Assembly: GCF_001700965.1 (NCBI RefSeq)
Contig: NZ_CP016756.1
Coordinates: 1,116,001 to 1,180,000, forward strand
Origin: Stenotrophomonas nitritireducens
Lineage (GTDB): Bacteria > Pseudomonadota > Gammaproteobacteria > Xanthomonadales > Xanthomonadaceae
Direction: 5' to 3'
Length of the DNA: 64,000 nt
The notes under the pieces are model-generated. The model did no database searches. It was not told the DNA's origin and saw only the letters and a list, made by a program, of their open reading frames with translations. The stretch's first letter is position 1, and the number at the start of each line of letters is the position of its first letter. This document shows positions 47,227 to 56,938 of this stretch, in pieces. A program made the position numbers and the translations under genes.

Positions 47227-48729
47227 TTACTTATTTCTACGCCAGAAATCGGCATTTTTGATGCCCAGCGCATCGGGGTCGAAGACCGGGTCCAGGCCCA
47301 GCTTCTTCTGCCGCTCATAGTCGGTCAGTGCAAGCATGGCAGGCTTTTGCAGGATAAGGATGGCGACCACGTTCAGCCAGGCCATCAAGCCCACCCCGAT
47401 ATCACCCAGCGCCCAGGCCATTTTCGCATTGTGGTAGGCACCAAACACCACCATGCCCATGATGCCCAGGCGCAGCACCAGCATTGCCGCCGGATGCGTG
47501 CGATTGCTGCCGGCCAGGTAGGTCAGGTTGGTTTCGGCCATGTAGTAGTACGCCATGATCGTGGTGAAGGCGAAGAAGAACAGCGCCAGCGCCACAAAAC
47601 CTGCACCCCAGCCCGGCATCACCGACTCCACCGCCGCCTGGGTGAACAGCGCACCCTCGGAGGGCTGCACGCCTGGCACACCGGTAACGATGGCCTCCAG
47701 TTTGGTCACGCCACCTTCGGTCACTTCACGGAAGACGTTGTACATGCCGGTGGACAGCAGCAGGAACGCGGTCGAGGTGCACACCAGCATGGTGTCGAAA
47801 TAAATCGCGAACGCCTGCACATAACCTTGCTTGGCCGGGTGCGAGACCTCGGCCGCAGCGGCGGCGTGCGGGCCGGTGCCCTGGCCGGCTTCGTTGGCGT
47901 AGATGCCGCGCTTGACGCCCCAGGCGATGGCCTGGCCGATGATGCCGCCGAACGCCGCATGCGCACCGAAGGCACTGGAGAAGATGTCCGCGAACATCGT
48001 CGGCACCTTGCTAGCGTTAAGCATCATCACCACGATCGCCATCAGGATGAAGCCCAGCGCCATGAACGGCACGATCACTTCGGCGAAGCTGGCAATGCGC
48101 TTGACGCCGCCGAAAATGATGACGCCCAGCAGCACCGCAACGGTCAGGCCGATCCACAGCTTCATGCTGGCAGCGCCGCCCACCGATGCGCAGGCATCGG
48201 CGCCGGTGCACAGCACGTTGACCGCGCTGTCGGCGATGGCATTGGCCTGCACGCCCGGCAACAGGAAGCCGGCGGCGATGACGGTGGCCACGGCGAAAAC
48301 GGCCGCGTACCACTTCAGGCCCATGGCCTTTTCAATGTAGTAGGCCGGGCCACCGCGGTAGCGGCCTTCGGCGTCCTTGGTCTTGTAGATCTGCGCCAGC
48401 GTCGATTCCACATAGGACGTGGCAGCGCCGAGGAAGCCCATCACCCACATCCAGAAAATGGCACCGGGGCCACCATAGGCGATGGCTGTGGCCACGCCGG
48501 CGATGTTGCCGATACCCATGCGCCCGGCCATCGACATGGCCAGCGCCTGGAAGGAGGACACGCCGGCGTCGGACTTCTCGCCACGTACGGTGAGCCGGCA
48601 CATCTCGGCGAAGCCGCGGATCTGCATGAAGCGGGTGCGTACGCTGAACCACAGGCCCGCGCCCAGACACATGAAGATGAGCGCGTTGCTCCAGATGATG
48701 CCGTTGATCGATTCGACGATGGATTCCAC
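47227..48729 (-). CDS. Alanine/glycine:cation symporter (AGCS family)
   Basis: The 500-residue multi-pass protein has the AGCS signatures SSFQALAMSMAGRMGIGNIAGV near residues 59-80 and GVKRGIYANEAGQGTGPHAA near 265-285. It imports alanine or glycine with sodium. N-terminal ATG at 48729; it ends 15 bp before the methyltransferase gene, with which it may be cotranscribed. Confidence 0.95.
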   Translation of the reverse strand: MESIVESINGIIWSNALIFMCLGAGLWFSVRTRFMQIRGFAEMCRLTVRGEKSDAGVSSFQALAMSMAGRMGIGNIAGVATAIAYGGPGAIFWMWVMGFLGAATSYVESTLAQIYKTKDAEGRYRGGPAYYIEKAMGLKWYAAVFAVATVIAAGFLLPGVQANAIADSAVNVLCTGADACASVGGAASMKLWIGLTVAVLLGVIIFGGVKRIASFAEVIVPFMALGFILMAIVVMMLNASKVPTMFADIFSSAFGAHAAFGGIIGQAIAWGVKRGIYANEAGQGTGPHAAAAAEVSHPAKQGYVQAFAIYFDTMLVCTSTAFLLLSTGMYNVFREVTEGGVTKLEAIVTGVPGVQPSEGALFTQAAVESVMPGWGAGFVALALFFFAFTTIMAYYYMAETNLTYLAGSNRTHPAAMLVLRLGIMGMVVFGAYHNAKMAWALGDIGVGLMAWLNVVAILILQKPAMLALTDYERQKKLGLDPVFDPDALGIKNADFWRRNK

Positions 48730-48819
48730 GTAATTCCCCGGAAAGCTGAAAGGTAGCCAAAGCCCGGAACCCCGGGGCTGGCCGATTTTTCCACGATTAG
48801 GCCCGGTTGTGCAGGGCCA

Positions 48820-49356
48820 TTACGCCGATTGCAGCCAAGTCCTGATATGGGCGAAGCAGCGCATGTCGTGCAGCTGCCCGTCCTTGAACACCGACTGGCG
48901 CTCGGTGCCCTCCTCGACGAATCCATTCTTCAACAGTACCCGCGCCGAGGCCGGGTTGCCGGCCATCACCTGTGCGGACAGCCGCGCCAGCTCCAGCGTA
49001 TCCATCACCCACGGTACATAGGCACCAACCACGGCAGTCATGATGCCTTGGCCCCAATGGCGCTGGCCCAGCCAATACCCCAGCGAGGCGCCATAGCGGC
49101 GCTCGGCCTGGCCCTGGGCGACACCGATGCCGCCACCGGCGTGGCCGTCGATGACCAGCGCAAACACCGGCGCGCGCAGGTCCAGCACCTGTCCGCCCAG
49201 GAACGCCTCGCCATCGGCGCGGGTATACGGGAACGGAAAGCGCGTGCTGAGCCCGCGCGAGACCGCCGCGTCGTTGGCGTGCTCGACCAGCGCGTCCAGG
49301 TCCCCGGCCTGCCAGGGACGCAGCTGGACGCGACCATCGAGCAGTGGCTCACGCAT
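48820..49356 (-). CDS. GNAT family acetyltransferase (RimJ/RimL type)
   Basis: The 178-residue product starts at MREPLLDGRVQLRPWQAGD and overlaps the RND transporter gene by 8 bases; a GTG at 49362 is also possible. The acetyl-CoA core is seen in GYWLGQRHWGQGIMTAVV (Q/RxxGxG/A variant), followed by ARLSAQVMAGNPASARVLLKNGF. Such enzymes acetylate protein N-termini, amino sugars or drugs. Its overlap with an efflux gene suggests coexpression; the substrate is unknown. Confidence 0.88.
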   Translation of the reverse strand: MREPLLDGRVQLRPWQAGDLDALVEHANDAAVSRGLSTRFPFPYTRADGEAFLGGQVLDLRAPVFALVIDGHAGGGIGVAQGQAERRYGASLGYWLGQRHWGQGIMTAVVGAYVPWVMDTLELARLSAQVMAGNPASARVLLKNGFVEEGTERQSVFKDGQLHDMRCFAHIRTWLQSA

Positions 49357-52300
49357 GCCCACCCACCGACGGGGTATCGGCTTCCAGCCGGTTCAATTCA
49401 TTGGCCACGGTTTCCGGCGACTGCGTGTACGGCGCCAGCAGCGCATAGAACGCCGGCACCACGAACAGCGACAGGAAGGTAGATACGCTGACCCCGAAGA
49501 TCACCACGATGCCGATGGTGGCGCGGCTGGCCGAACCAGGGCCGCCGGCCACGACCAGCGGAATCGCGCCCACCACGGTGGCGATCGACGTCATCAGGAT
49601 CGGGCGCAGCCGCACCATCGACGACTCGACAATGGCCTGGTGCACGCTGCGGCCTTCGTCGCGCAGCTGGTTGGCGAACTCGACGATCAGGATGCCGTTC
49701 TTGGCCGCAAGGCCGACCAGCATGACGATGCCGATCTGGCTGAACAGATTGAGCGTGCCACCACTGAGGTACAGGCCGACGAATGCGCCCAGCACGCCCA
49801 ACGGCACGGTCAGCATGATCACCAGCGGATGGATGAAGCTTTCAAACTGCGCGGCCAACACCAGGTAGACCACCAGCAAGGCCATGGCGAAGGTCAGCAG
49901 CACCGCGCTACCTGCGCTCTGGTACTCCCGCGACTCGCCCTTCCATTCAATCTGCGCGTACTCGGGCAGTTCCTCGGCCGCGACCTGCTTGGCCCAGGCA
50001 ATGGCTTCACCCAGCGTGTGGCCGGGGGCGACATTGGCACTGATGGTGATCGAGCGCAGCCGGTTGAAGCGATTGAGGCTGCCGGCTTCGGCAACTTCGC
50101 TGAGCGTGACCAGATTGGACAGCGGCACCAGTTCGCCCGACCGCGCACGCACCTGGATTGCCGACAGGTCGGCCGGCGAGGCACGACCTTCGCGCCCGGC
50201 CTGCACCAGCACGTCGTATTCCTCGCCGTTGTCGACGAAGGTGGTGACGCGGCGCGAGCCCATCATGGTTTCCAGCGCGCGGCCGATGTCGGTAACCGAG
50301 ATGCCCAGGTCGGCCGCACGCTGGCGGTCGATGTTGACCCGCATCTGCGGCCGGGTTTCCTTGTAATCCGAATCCGCGCCGACCAGCCCGGGATAGGCTT
50401 CCATGCGCTGCAGCAGGCGATCGCGCCACTGGGCGATCTCGGCATATTCCGGGCCACCAAGCACGATCTGGAACGGCTGCCCCATGCTGCGCACCAGGCC
50501 GCCACCCACCATGGTACGCACGCGTACGCCGCTGAGGTCATTCAACTCTTTCTGCAGTTCGTTGGCGACATCGCTGGTGGCCTCGCTGCGATCGCGCCAC
50601 GGCTGCAGGAACACACTGATACGGCCGGTATGCATTTCCTCGCTGTTGCCCCAGCCACCAGGCACACGCGGATTGGCGCGGACGATGGGCTCTTCAGCGC
50701 CGACGAAACGCGAGACGATCTTCTCGACCTGCTGCACCTGTTCCACGGTGTAGTCGAAGCCAGCGCCTTCCGGGCCGTCGATCATGATCTGGAACGAGCC
50801 GCGGTCTTCGGCCGGGGCAAGCTCGGAGGGAATCAGCTTGAACAGGCCCCAGCTGGCGCCGAGCGCGCCCAGCATCACCAGGCCGAACACCCAGCTGCGT
50901 TGCACGTGGCGATCCAGCACCCGACCGTAGGCGGCCGACAGCCGCTCCAGCTGACGATTGATGAACCCATGCAGGCGGCTCACCTTCTGCTCGCTATGCG
51001 GTTTGAGCAACTTGGAGGCCATCATCGGCGTCAGCGTCAAGGCGACGAAGGCCGACAAGGCCACTGCTGCCGCCAAGGCCACCGCCAGCTCGCGGAACAA
51101 ACGGCCGGTATTGCCTTCCAGGAAACCCACCGGCAGGAACACCGCCACCAGCACCGCAGTCGTCGCGATAACCGCGAACGCCACCTGGGCGGTACCGCGG
51201 CGTGCCGCCACCAAGGGTGGTTCACCCAGATCGATGCGGCGTTGCACGTTCTCGACCACGACGATGGCGTCATCCACCACCAGGCCAATACACAGCACCA
51301 GCGCCAGCAAGGTGAACAGGTTGATCGAGAAGCCGAAAGCGAACAGCGCGATGAAGGCGGCCACCAGACACACCGGCACAGTCACCGCAGGAATCAAGGC
51401 CGCGCGCAGGCTGCCCAGGAACAGCCAGATCACCACCAGCACCAGCAGCATCGCTTCAACCAGCGTGGCGTAAACCCGTTCCACCGCCGCCTCGATGAAG
51501 GTGGTGTTGTCGAAGGCGACGAAGATCTGCGTGCCCTTGGGCAAGGTCTGCGCGACGCGCTCGGCTTCGGCGCGGGTATCGCGTGCCACATCCAGCGCGT
51601 TGGCGGTGGAGGTCTTGACGATGCCCAGGCCGATGCCCGGCTCGCCATTGCTGCGGTAATAGGCGCGGCGCTCGGACGAGGCCAGTTCAACCTTGGCCAC
51701 ATCGCCCAGCCGCACCACGTAACCATCGGCGCCCTTGCCCAGCGGGATGCTGGCGAAATCCGCCGGCGCCACATAACTGCGCTCCACGCGCAGGGTGAAA
51801 TCGCGGTCGGTCGACTCGATGCGGCCGGCCGGCAACTCCACGTTCTCGTTGCGCAGCGCGGTTTCCACCTCGGTGACGGTCAAGCCGCGCGCGGCCAGCT
51901 GGTCGCGGTCCAGCCACACCCGCATGGCATAGCGCTGGCGGCCACCAATACGCACCTGGGCCACGCCGTCGATGCTGGAAAAACGGTCCACCACATAACG
52001 ATCGGCGTAGTCGCTGAGCTCCAGCGTGTCCATCGTCGAGGAGGTCATGTTGAACCAGATGATCGGGTCGGCATCGCTCTCGACCTTGGCGATTTCCGGT
52101 GGCCGTGCCTCCTCGGGCATGCGGTCGGCAACGCGGCTGACCGCATCGCGCACGTCGTTGGCGGCCGCTTCGATATCACGGTTGGCGTTGAACTCGATGC
52201 TGACCGAGGCGCGGCCATTGGTGCTGCGGGCGTTGATGGTATCGATACCTTCGATACCGGCCAGCGCGTCTTCCAGCACCTGGGTGACGCGGCTTTCGAT

Positions 52301-52474
52301 CACCGCCGCCGAGGCACCGGTGTAATCCACCGACACCGAGACGATGGGCGGATCAATCGCCGGCAGCTCGCGCAGGGTGAGACGGTTGAACGACATCACG
52401 CCCAGCACCAGCAGCAACAGGCTCATCACCACGGCCAGCACCGGCCGCTTGATCGAAAGATCGGACAGCTTCAT
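49349..52474 (-). CDS. RND efflux inner-membrane transporter (AcrB/MexF type)
   Basis: The 1041-residue protein is a HAE1-type proton antiporter. It has the usual twelve membrane helices, the cytosolic start MKLSDLSIKRPVLAVVMSLL, TM4 with GLVVDDAIVVVENVQRR (proton-relay aspartates), the large periplasmic loops and a repeat of the TM signature in the second half (LGAFVGLYLSGGTLNLFSQI, AKNGILIVEFANQLR). It lacks an adjacent outer-membrane factor and regulator; TolC-like proteins elsewhere could complete the pump. The ATG overlaps the adaptor stop by four bases. Which Stenotrophomonas pump it matches I cannot say. Confidence 0.95.
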   Translation of the reverse strand: MKLSDLSIKRPVLAVVMSLLLLVLGVMSFNRLTLRELPAIDPPIVSVSVDYTGASAAVIESRVTQVLEDALAGIEGIDTINARSTNGRASVSIEFNANRDIEAAANDVRDAVSRVADRMPEEARPPEIAKVESDADPIIWFNMTSSTMDTLELSDYADRYVVDRFSSIDGVAQVRIGGRQRYAMRVWLDRDQLAARGLTVTEVETALRNENVELPAGRIESTDRDFTLRVERSYVAPADFASIPLGKGADGYVVRLGDVAKVELASSERRAYYRSNGEPGIGLGIVKTSTANALDVARDTRAEAERVAQTLPKGTQIFVAFDNTTFIEAAVERVYATLVEAMLLVLVVIWLFLGSLRAALIPAVTVPVCLVAAFIALFAFGFSINLFTLLALVLCIGLVVDDAIVVVENVQRRIDLGEPPLVAARRGTAQVAFAVIATTAVLVAVFLPVGFLEGNTGRLFRELAVALAAAVALSAFVALTLTPMMASKLLKPHSEQKVSRLHGFINRQLERLSAAYGRVLDRHVQRSWVFGLVMLGALGASWGLFKLIPSELAPAEDRGSFQIMIDGPEGAGFDYTVEQVQQVEKIVSRFVGAEEPIVRANPRVPGGWGNSEEMHTGRISVFLQPWRDRSEATSDVANELQKELNDLSGVRVRTMVGGGLVRSMGQPFQIVLGGPEYAEIAQWRDRLLQRMEAYPGLVGADSDYKETRPQMRVNIDRQRAADLGISVTDIGRALETMMGSRRVTTFVDNGEEYDVLVQAGREGRASPADLSAIQVRARSGELVPLSNLVTLSEVAEAGSLNRFNRLRSITISANVAPGHTLGEAIAWAKQVAAEELPEYAQIEWKGESREYQSAGSAVLLTFAMALLVVYLVLAAQFESFIHPLVIMLTVPLGVLGAFVGLYLSGGTLNLFSQIGIVMLVGLAAKNGILIVEFANQLRDEGRSVHQAIVESSMVRLRPILMTSIATVVGAIPLVVAGGPGSASRATIGIVVIFGVSVSTFLSLFVVPAFYALLAPYTQSPETVANELNRLEADTPSVGGHA

Positions 52475-53571
52475 CCGGCGCTCGCCTTGTTGGCCGCCGT
52501 GCTTGCCTGCGCCGGCGCCGCCGTCTTGGCAGACTTGTCATCCTGGATGCGGATACCGGGCCGCAGCTTGCCGGTGCCGTCAACCACGATGCGCTCACCG
52601 GCCTTCAGGCCTTCGATGATCTCCACCACGCCCGCACGGCGGGTGCCGGTTTTGACATCGGCGCGCTCGACGCTGTCGTCGGCCTTGACCCGGAATACGT
52701 AGGAATCGCGGCCCACCTGGACCACGGCGATCTCCGGTATCACCAGCGCGCTGCGCTCGGGGCGATACAGGCGCACATCCAGCAACATGCCCGGGCGCAG
52801 CGCGTGGTCGGCGTTGTCGAAATCGGCGCGCACGGTGATCGCGCGGCTGCCCGGATCGACGCGGGCATCGATGGTGCTCACTTCGCCTTCAAAGCTGCGC
52901 CCCGGGTAGGCAATGCTGCTGCCGCTGACCTTGTCGCCATTCTGCAGCGAGGACAGCTGCGCCTCGGGCACCTGGAAATCGACATGCATGCGCGAGATGT
53001 CATCCAGCGTGGCGATGGCGGTGGTCGGGGTGACCAGCGAGCCCGGGCTGACCTGGCGGATACCCAATACGCCTGCGAATGGCGCACGCACTTGGCGATC
53101 GGTGATATCCACGCGCATCTGCTGCACGCGGGCTTCGGCAGCGTCACGGATCGACTGCTGGGTATCCAGGGTGGAATGCGCCACCAGCTGCTGTGCAGCC
53201 AGTTCACGCTGGCGCTTGTATAGCCGGTCCGCCTCGGAGAAGGTGGCCTGGGCCTGGGCCAGCGCGGCCTGCTGGGCCTGGCCGCGCAGGGTCACCAGCG
53301 GCGCACCGGCGGCCACCTGCTGGCCGCTTTCGAAGTGCACCTTGTCGATGATTTCGCTGACCTTGGCGGTGACAATGATCGATTCGCGCGCCTTGGCGGT
53401 GCCGTTGGCCTGCAGCGAATCGCTCCAGGGCGCGGCTTCGACAATCTGCGTGGTGACCAGCACCGCGCCGGCAGCTTGCCGGGGCGCCTCGGCGTTCTTG
53501 CGGTTGCATCCGGCCAGCGCCAGCGCCAAGACAGTGCCACCGACAATGGTGGCGGCAAATCGCGCGAACAT
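52471..53571 (-). CDS. RND efflux periplasmic adaptor lipoprotein
   Basis: The 366-residue protein starts at MFARFAATIVGGTVLALALA with a lipobox ending LAGC, lipidated Cys22. It contains the split lipoyl domain (VSEIIDKVHFESGQQVAAGAPL, then DRQVRAPFAGVLGIRQVSPG), an alpha-hairpin between them rich in Ala/Gln, a beta-barrel domain and the membrane-proximal region. MGL at 53580 is an alternative start. It couples the RND transporter to an outer-membrane channel. First gene of the operon. Confidence 0.92.
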   Translation of the reverse strand: MFARFAATIVGGTVLALALAGCNRKNAEAPRQAAGAVLVTTQIVEAAPWSDSLQANGTAKARESIIVTAKVSEIIDKVHFESGQQVAAGAPLVTLRGQAQQAALAQAQATFSEADRLYKRQRELAAQQLVAHSTLDTQQSIRDAAEARVQQMRVDITDRQVRAPFAGVLGIRQVSPGSLVTPTTAIATLDDISRMHVDFQVPEAQLSSLQNGDKVSGSSIAYPGRSFEGEVSTIDARVDPGSRAITVRADFDNADHALRPGMLLDVRLYRPERSALVIPEIAVVQVGRDSYVFRVKADDSVERADVKTGTRRAGVVEIIEGLKAGERIVVDGTGKLRPGIRIQDDKSAKTAAPAQASTAANKASAG

Positions 53572-53949
53572 ACACAGTCCCATCTGATACACGATCAAGC
53601 AGTCTAGCGGTGCCAGATGACGCCCGGATGTGCCGTTAGGGGGGTGTGCCCTTCACAGGATTGCCGGTTTTTTGCAGCGGCGGCGGTAGTGCCGAGCGAT
53701 GCTCGGCAAGGGCATGCACCACTGATGTGAAAAGCTCCCCTCCCCCAAACCGTCGGACCCGAGGGCGCAGCCTTCGGTCGTTCATCGGGCCGCGCGCCAT
53801 TGGCGCGCAAGCAGACCATCTTCACCCCCGCCGCCTTCGGCGCAAGGGAGGAGCGAAGCTACGGTTGCAGATGAATCCGGGGCTTATGGTGCTGTGGTTT
53901 CGCGGCTTACGCCGCTCCTACAACCCCACAACCAAACCCCGGTGACAAA
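53572..53949. other. Intergenic region with SMAG and REP copies
   Basis: 378 bp between the RND adaptor start and the end of cysNC. A SMAG copy with one changed base lies at 53686-53708, and half of a REP of the GTAGGAGCGGCGT class at 53898-53923 (CGCGGCTTACGCCGCTCCTA). Between them is GC-rich sequence without a gene. The promoter of the efflux operon should lie in the first 100 bp. Confidence 0.65.
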
Positions 53950-55827
53950 TCAGCGCAGCGCCTGCAAAACCTGCTCCACCATCTCCGGCACGCTGTTGGT
54001 GTCGGCGCGCAGATGCAGCTCCGGGGCTTCCGGGGCTTCATACGGCGAATCGATGCCGGTGAAATTGGGAATCTGCCCGGCACGGGCCTTGCGGTACAGC
54101 CCCTTCACATCGCGCGCTTCGGCAACAGCCAGCGGCACATCGACGAAGACTTCAATGAATTCGCCTTCGTCGAAGCGTTCACGCGCCATCTGCCGCTCGG
54201 CGCGGAAGGGCGAGATGAAGCTGACCAGCACCACCAGCCCGGCATCGGCCATCAGACGCGCCACCTCGGCCACGCGGCGGATGTTTTCCACCCGGTCCTC
54301 GTCGGTGAAGCCCAGGTCACGGTTCAAGCCGTGGCGGACGTTGTCACCATCCAGCAGGAAGGTATGCACGCCCTGCGCATGCAGACGCTTCTCGACCTGG
54401 TTGGCGACGGTGGACTTGCCCGCGCCCGACAAGCCGGTGAACCACAGCACCTTGGGTTGCTGGCCCTTGATCCGCGCGCGCGCAGCCTTGTCCACGTCCA
54501 GATGCTGCCAATGCACGTTGCCAGCGCGACGCAGGGCGAAATCCAGCGTGCCGGCGGCGACGGTGGCATTGGTCTGGCGGTCGATCAGGATGAAGCCGCC
54601 CAAGGCGCGGTTCTGCGCATACGGGGCAAACGCCACCGGCTCGTCCAGCGACAGGTTGCAGTAGCCCACCTCATTCAGCTCGAGGCGTTTGGCCGCCAAC
54701 CGCTCCTGCGTGTTCACATCGACGCGGTGCTTGATCTCGCTGATGTTGGCAGCCACGGTGCGACTGCCAATCTGCAGCCAGTACGGCCGGCCCGGCAGCA
54801 GCGCGGCATCGTCCATCCACAGCACATGGGCGGCGAACTGATCGGCCACTTCCGGCGGGTCACCGGCTGCAGCGATCACATCGCCACGGCTGACATCGAC
54901 TTCATCTTCCAGGGTCAGCGTCACTGCCTGCCCGGTCGAGGCCACGGCCAGCGGGCCATCCGGCCCCAGCACCTGCTTGACCGTGGAGCGGCGCGCCGAT
55001 GGCAGCACAACCACTTCATCACCCACGCGCACCTGGCCGGCGGCAATGGTGCCCGCGAAACCGCGGAAATCCTGATTCGGTCGATTGACCCACTGCACCG
55101 GCAGGCGCAGCCCGCTGGCGGCATCGTGCGCAGTCAGTTCGACCGTATCCAGATGCTCGATCAGGCTGGGGCCTGCATACCAGGGCATCGCCGACGAGCG
55201 CGTCGACAGGTTCTGCCCTTCCAGCGCCGACAACGGAATCGCCTGCACATTGGCGATACCCAACTGCTTCGCCAGCGCCTGGTAGTCGGCAACGATGCGC
55301 TCGAATACGGCCTGGTCGTAATCGACCAGATCCATCTTGTTCACCGCCAGCACGACCTGGCCGATGCCGAGCAGCGAAATGATGTAGCTGTGGCGACGCG
55401 TCTGGGTCAGCAGGCCCTTGCGCGCATCCACCAGCACCACCGCCACATCGGCCGTGGAAGCACCGGTGGCCATGTTGCGGGTGTACTGCTCGTGCCCGGG
55501 GCAGTCGGCAACGATGTATTTGCGGCGGTCAGTATCGAAGTACCGGTAGGCAACATCGATGGTGATGCCCTGCTCGCGCTCGGCCGCCAGCCCGTCCAGC
55601 AGCAGCGCGTAATCGATGCGCTCGCCCTGGGTGCCGTGGCGGCGGCTGTCCGCTTCCAACGCCGACAACTGGTCGTCGAACAGGCGCTTGCTTTCGTACA
55701 GCAGGCGTCCGATCAGAGTGCTCTTGCCATCGTCAACGCTGCCGCAGGTGATGAAGCGCAGCAGCGGCTTGGTTTCGTGGGTTTTTAGGTAGGCAGCGAT
55801 GTCGGAAGAAGTGGTCACGGCGCTCAT
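53950..55827 (-). CDS. cysNC: Bifunctional ATP sulfurylase GTPase subunit / APS kinase
   Basis: The 625-residue fusion of CysN and CysC first helps CysD make adenosine 5'-phosphosulfate, then phosphorylates it to PAPS. The N-terminal GTPase has [16 protein letters not shown], the G3 motif [17 protein letters not shown] and NKMDLV. Around residue 452 starts the APS kinase with [20 protein letters not shown] and the [16 protein letters not shown] segment. The ATG overlaps the cysD stop by one base (TGATG). Confidence 0.96.
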   Translation of the reverse strand: MSAVTTSSDIAAYLKTHETKPLLRFITCGSVDDGKSTLIGRLLYESKRLFDDQLSALEADSRRHGTQGERIDYALLLDGLAAEREQGITIDVAYRYFDTDRRKYIVADCPGHEQYTRNMATGASTADVAVVLVDARKGLLTQTRRHSYIISLLGIGQVVLAVNKMDLVDYDQAVFERIVADYQALAKQLGIANVQAIPLSALEGQNLSTRSSAMPWYAGPSLIEHLDTVELTAHDAASGLRLPVQWVNRPNQDFRGFAGTIAAGQVRVGDEVVVLPSARRSTVKQVLGPDGPLAVASTGQAVTLTLEDEVDVSRGDVIAAAGDPPEVADQFAAHVLWMDDAALLPGRPYWLQIGSRTVAANISEIKHRVDVNTQERLAAKRLELNEVGYCNLSLDEPVAFAPYAQNRALGGFILIDRQTNATVAAGTLDFALRRAGNVHWQHLDVDKAARARIKGQQPKVLWFTGLSGAGKSTVANQVEKRLHAQGVHTFLLDGDNVRHGLNRDLGFTDEDRVENIRRVAEVARLMADAGLVVLVSFISPFRAERQMARERFDEGEFIEVFVDVPLAVAEARDVKGLYRKARAGQIPNFTGIDSPYEAPEAPELHLRADTNSVPEMVEQVLQALR

Positions 55828-56738
55828 CAGAAATACCCCTCCAACTTCTTCTTCTCCATCGAGGCGGACTGGTCGTGGTCGATCAAACGGCCCTGCCGCT
55901 CGGAGCTGGTGGATACCAGCATCTCGGCGATGATCTTCTCAAGGCTGTCCGCTTCGGATTCAATCGCACCGGTCAGCGGATAGCAGCCCAGCGTGCGGAA
56001 GCGCACCTTGCGCAGCTGCGGCACCTCGCCTGGATGCAGCGGCAGGCGCTCATCGTCGACCATGATCAGGCTGCCGTCGCGCTCGACGACCGGCCGCTCG
56101 GCGGCGAGGTATAACGGCACCACCGGGATCTTCTCGCGGTAGATATAGAGCCAGATATCCAGCTCGGTCCAATTGGACAACGGGAACACGCGCACGCTTT
56201 CGCCCTGATGGATGCGCGCGTTGTACAGGTTCCACAATTCGGGGCGCTGGTTCTTCGGGTCCCAGCGGTGGCGATCGTTGCGGAACGAGAACACCCGCTC
56301 CTTGGCGCGCGACTTTTCCTCGTCGCGGCGCGCACCGCCGATAGCGGCATCGAACTTCCACTTGTCCAATGCCTGCTTCAGGCCCTGGGTCTTCATCACG
56401 TCGGTGTGGACGCTGGGGCCGTGGCTGATCGGGCCGATATTGCGGGCAACACCGTCCGGATTGATATGCACCCGCAGCTCGGTGCCGGTCTCGGCAACGC
56501 GGCGATCACGGAAGGCGATCATCTCGCCAAACTTCCAGCGCGTATCCACATGCAACAGCGGGATCGGCGGAACGCCCGGCGCGAACGCCTTCAGCAGCAG
56601 GTGCAGCAGCACCGAGCTGTCCTTGCCCACCGAGTACATCAGCACCGGGTTGTCAAAGGCGGCGGCAACTTCACGCAGGATATGGATGCTTTCCGCTTCC
56701 AGGCGGTCGAGGTGTGACAGGGGTGCAGTGACGGTCAT
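55827..56738 (-). CDS. cysD: Sulfate adenylyltransferase subunit 2
   Basis: CysD is the adenylyltransferase of ATP sulfurylase. The 303-residue product begins [20 protein letters not shown], preferred to the much longer frame because upstream residues are low-complexity and normal CysD proteins start here. The PP-loop ATP-binding motif is [14 protein letters not shown], with [13 protein letters not shown] and the C-terminal [19 protein letters not shown]. It is the first gene of cysD-cysNC. Confidence 0.96.
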   Translation of the reverse strand: MTVTAPLSHLDRLEAESIHILREVAAAFDNPVLMYSVGKDSSVLLHLLLKAFAPGVPPIPLLHVDTRWKFGEMIAFRDRRVAETGTELRVHINPDGVARNIGPISHGPSVHTDVMKTQGLKQALDKWKFDAAIGGARRDEEKSRAKERVFSFRNDRHRWDPKNQRPELWNLYNARIHQGESVRVFPLSNWTELDIWLYIYREKIPVVPLYLAAERPVVERDGSLIMVDDERLPLHPGEVPQLRKVRFRTLGCYPLTGAIESEADSLEKIIAEMLVSTSSERQGRLIDHDQSASMEKKKLEGYF

Positions 56739-56938
56739 TGCGTGCCGGAATAAGGAGGCGGGGCCCGAGGGCAAGGGTAGCAGCGAAGCCGGACGGGACT
56801 CCGGACTGTCCGCCGAGTGTGGCCGGCCCCCTGCACGGGTTGAAATAAACGCAAGGCATGTAGCGATAACCGCTGCTCCTTTCCGCTGATGGCGCGCTGT
56901 ACCTAGCATCGGTCATCCCTAGCCAGACCGGAACGGAA
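56739..56938. promoter_or_regulatory. Divergent cysD/cysJ control region
   Basis: The 200 bp separate the two halves of the sulfate-assimilation cluster and must contain both promoters. Around 56840-56875 is an AT-richer stretch (TTGAAATAAACGC and GCGATAACC), the kind of sequence bound by CysB, but the CysB consensus is too loose to assign a site. Confidence 0.4.

Noticed and set aside
49127..52702. A 1191-codon plus-strand open frame
   Set aside because: It is antisense to the RND transporter, which has clear family motifs. The frame is rich in His, Gln, Arg and Asp, typical of shadow frames.
54013..55788. A 591-codon plus-strand open frame antisense to cysNC
   Set aside because: Shadow frame with no recognisable domain.
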